Source of the DNA: Phytophthora colocasiae | Taxonomy: Eukaryota; Oomycota; Peronosporomycetes; Peronosporales; Peronosporaceae | DNA: 64,000 nt | Reading direction: 5' to 3' | Assembly: GCA_018806915.1 (NCBI GenBank) | Contig: JAGKQI010000031.1 | Coordinates: 124,001 to 188,000 of the forward strand | Shown here: positions 62,415 through 64,000 of the stretch, in pieces | Position numbering within the stretch: position 1 is the stretch's first letter | Layout: every line of letters starts with the position of its first letter | Program-made: the position numbers and the translations under genes | Notes under the pieces: model-generated | Database searches by the model: none | What the model was told of the DNA's origin: nothing | Seen by the model: only the letters and a program-made list of their open reading frames with translations

Positions 62415-63636
62415 ATGTCCAAGACGTACAAGATCGCTGTGCTGCCGGGTGACGGCATCGGCCCTGAGGTCTGCGACCAGGCCGTGCAGGTGCTGCAGAC
62501 GGCGGGCGAGTTGTTCCAGCACCAGTTCGAGTTCACCACGGCTCTGTGCGGTGGCGCAGCTTTCGAGCAGCACCAGACGCACCTGCCGCAGTCCACGGTA
62601 GACACTGTGGCGGCCTCGGACGCTGTGCTTTTTGGCTCGGTTGGCGGCCCCACGGACGCCCAGGAGGACCCTAAGTGGAAGGATGCGGAGAAGAACTGTC
62701 TGCTGGGACTGCGCAAGAACTTCCAGCTGGCGGTGAACATCCGTCCGGCCAAGATCTACTCCATGCTGCCGGATTTGTCCCCTCTCAAGCCTAGTATCAT
62801 CGCTAACGGCGTGGACATGGTCATCGTGCGTGAACTCGTGTCGGGTATTTACTTTGGCGAGCACAACACGAACGGAGACACGGCTACGGACATCATGAAG
62901 TACACGGAGGCGGAGGTAAACTTCATTTCTAACTTGGCTGGTAGATATTGAGCTGCTGTATTAATATTGTGACTCTGTGTGCTGTGTACAGATTGCCAAG
63001 CCTATGAAGTTCGCATTCGAGACTGCTATGAACGTACGTTGCCACAACTATTATGATTCTTAATTGGAAACTGACTTAAGATTTTGCTTACTGTAGCGTT
63101 CGAAGAAGCTGACGGTGGTGGACAAGGCTAACGTGCTGGACTGCAGCCGTCTGTGGCGCAAGGTCGCTAAGGACGTGTCCAAGGACTACCCTGAGGTCTC
63201 TTTCGACTTCATGTACATTGACAACGCCGTGATGCAATTGATTCGCAACCCGTCGCAGTTCGACGTGATCGTGACGGGCAACATGTTCGGTGACATTCTG
63301 TCGGACGCTGCTTCAGTGCTGCCTGGTTCGCTGGGTCTCATGCCCTCTGCCAGTCTCGGTGACAAGGTGCACCTGTTCGAGCCTATTGGTGGTTCGGCTC
63401 CCGATATTGCTGGCAAGGACTTTGCTAACCCGATTGCACAGATCCTGTCGGCCGCGCTGCTGCTGCGTTACTCGTTCCAGATGGAGAATGAGGCTCAGCT
63501 GATTGAAAAGGCCGTGGAGCAGGTGCTGCTGGACGGTGTGCGTACAGGTGACCTGACTAAGGACCAGTCTGCTGTGGTGGGCACGAAGGCGATGGGCGCC
63601 GCCATCATTGCCAAGATGAAGGAGCTGCACAAGTAA
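62415..63636 (+). CDS. LEU2: 3-isopropylmalate dehydrogenase (leucine biosynthesis), three exons
   Basis: Exons 62415-62915, 62992-63033 and 63097-63636, with GT-AG introns of 76 and 63 bp; 360 residues, normal for the family. It oxidises and decarboxylates 3-isopropylmalate with NAD+. Visible landmarks: [50 protein letters not shown] (substrate-binding), [15 protein letters not shown] (Lys and Asn of the active site), [10 protein letters not shown], and the metal-binding Asp in [14 protein letters not shown], then [19 protein letters not shown] start at the ATG at 62415; the frame is open upstream (possible organelle-targeting leader [10 protein letters not shown]... from about 62247), so an N-terminal extension is possible. 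Confidence 0.93.
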
Positions 63637-63763
63637 GTAGCAGAATACCCATAGATTATGAACCAGCAGCCGAACTAGGCCTGCATTGGCCTGAAAAACA
63701 CGTAGGTTTACTGTATTCCATGAGTTTGATATTTATTTATTGACTCATTTACGGAACTTACGT

Positions 63764-64000
63764 CTACCGGAGGCGAAGTCGGCGAGATTTGGAAGAGGGT
63801 TTCTCTTGTTTCACTCCTCCAAATTGTCGCTGACACCACTTCTTGAATTTCTGCCAGAGCCCGTTGTTGCTGTATTTCGTCACAGTGACGGTTTTGGCGG
63901 CCTCTTGTTGGTTGTTCGGCACCACACCGTTGTTTCCTGCTGCAGCACCTCCTACTACAGTGGCAGCTGCGGATCTTTCCTCTTTAACCGGCGAGACTTG
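63764..64000 (-). CDS. 3' end of a basic effector-like gene (runs off the right edge)
   Basis: The last 78 codons of a minus-strand gene, stop at 63764. Visible: PVKEERSAAA (an EER motif as in dEER), an Ala/Gly/Asn linker, then GLWQKFKKWCQRQFGG and SSKSRRLRLR. This C-terminal form matches that of the secreted protein ending at 58679. The N-terminus, and so any signal peptide or RxLR, is outside the window. Confidence 0.7.
   Translation of the reverse strand, partial: QVSPVKEERSAAATVVGGAAAGNNGVVPNNQQEAAKTVTVTKYSNNGLWQKFKKWCQRQFGGVKQEKPSSKSRRLRLR

Overview
The window reads as a Phytophthora-like oomycete nuclear contig. Evidence: compact genes with few short GT-AG introns (55-76 bp), oomycete Inr-type core promoters (TCAYTYYNCAWTTT) a short distance before ATGs, secreted proteins with an R-x-L-x plus dEER arrangement, an elicitin-like protein, and the usual oomycete transposon mix (chromodomain gypsy, copia, Mutator-like, hAT, mariner, pogo, Crypton, tRNA-derived SINEs). 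No prokaryotic or organellar features are seen.

Left housekeeping block (1-9.8 kb): N-terminus of an unidentified gene, tripeptidyl-peptidase II, an unrecognised conserved-looking protein, an ASCC2-like CUE-domain protein and a very divergent mitochondrial F1-ATPase alpha-like protein. Right housekeeping block (54.5-64 kb): PRMT7-like methyltransferase, a secreted Ser/Ala-rich protein, an NRAMP metal transporter with a truncated paralogue beside it, a TFIIS-N (LW) domain protein, 3-isopropylmalate dehydrogenase with three exons, and the 3' end of another basic effector-like gene.

The middle (10-54 kb) is accessory DNA. It holds a dispersed family of small secreted glycine-rich RxLR-like/dEER proteins: two apparently intact copies (24.7 and 35.9 kb), one whose C-terminus is supplied by an LTR (11.3 kb), one split by a Mutator-like element (38.3/40.4 kb), one frameshifted copy (37.5 kb) and one 3' remnant (23.0 kb). 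A ZIP zinc transporter (21.2-22.9 kb) is divergently paired with a His/Asp-rich, apparently GPI-anchored elicitin-like protein (20.1-20.6 kb); this pair is the most interesting functional unit and recalls fungal zincophore/transporter pairs.

Many insertions can be dated relative to each other because target duplications are still legible: a gypsy element (TSD CGTCG) in an effector gene; a mariner-like element (TSD TA) and a pogo-like element (TSD TA) inside its 3' LTR; a C-tailed SINE (18-bp TSD) inside the pogo element; a hAT (8-bp TSD) inside a Mutator-like gene that fuses transposase and Ulp1 protease; a 1.1-kb foldback element with 407-bp arms; a Mutator-like element (9-bp TSD) inside an effector gene; and a copia element with apparently identical LTRs (TSD CATGC). 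A third NRAMP copy is split by about 12 kb that contains the copia element and a Crypton-like tyrosine recombinase next to a second Ulp1-type protease. All calls come from reading the sequence; no database search was run.
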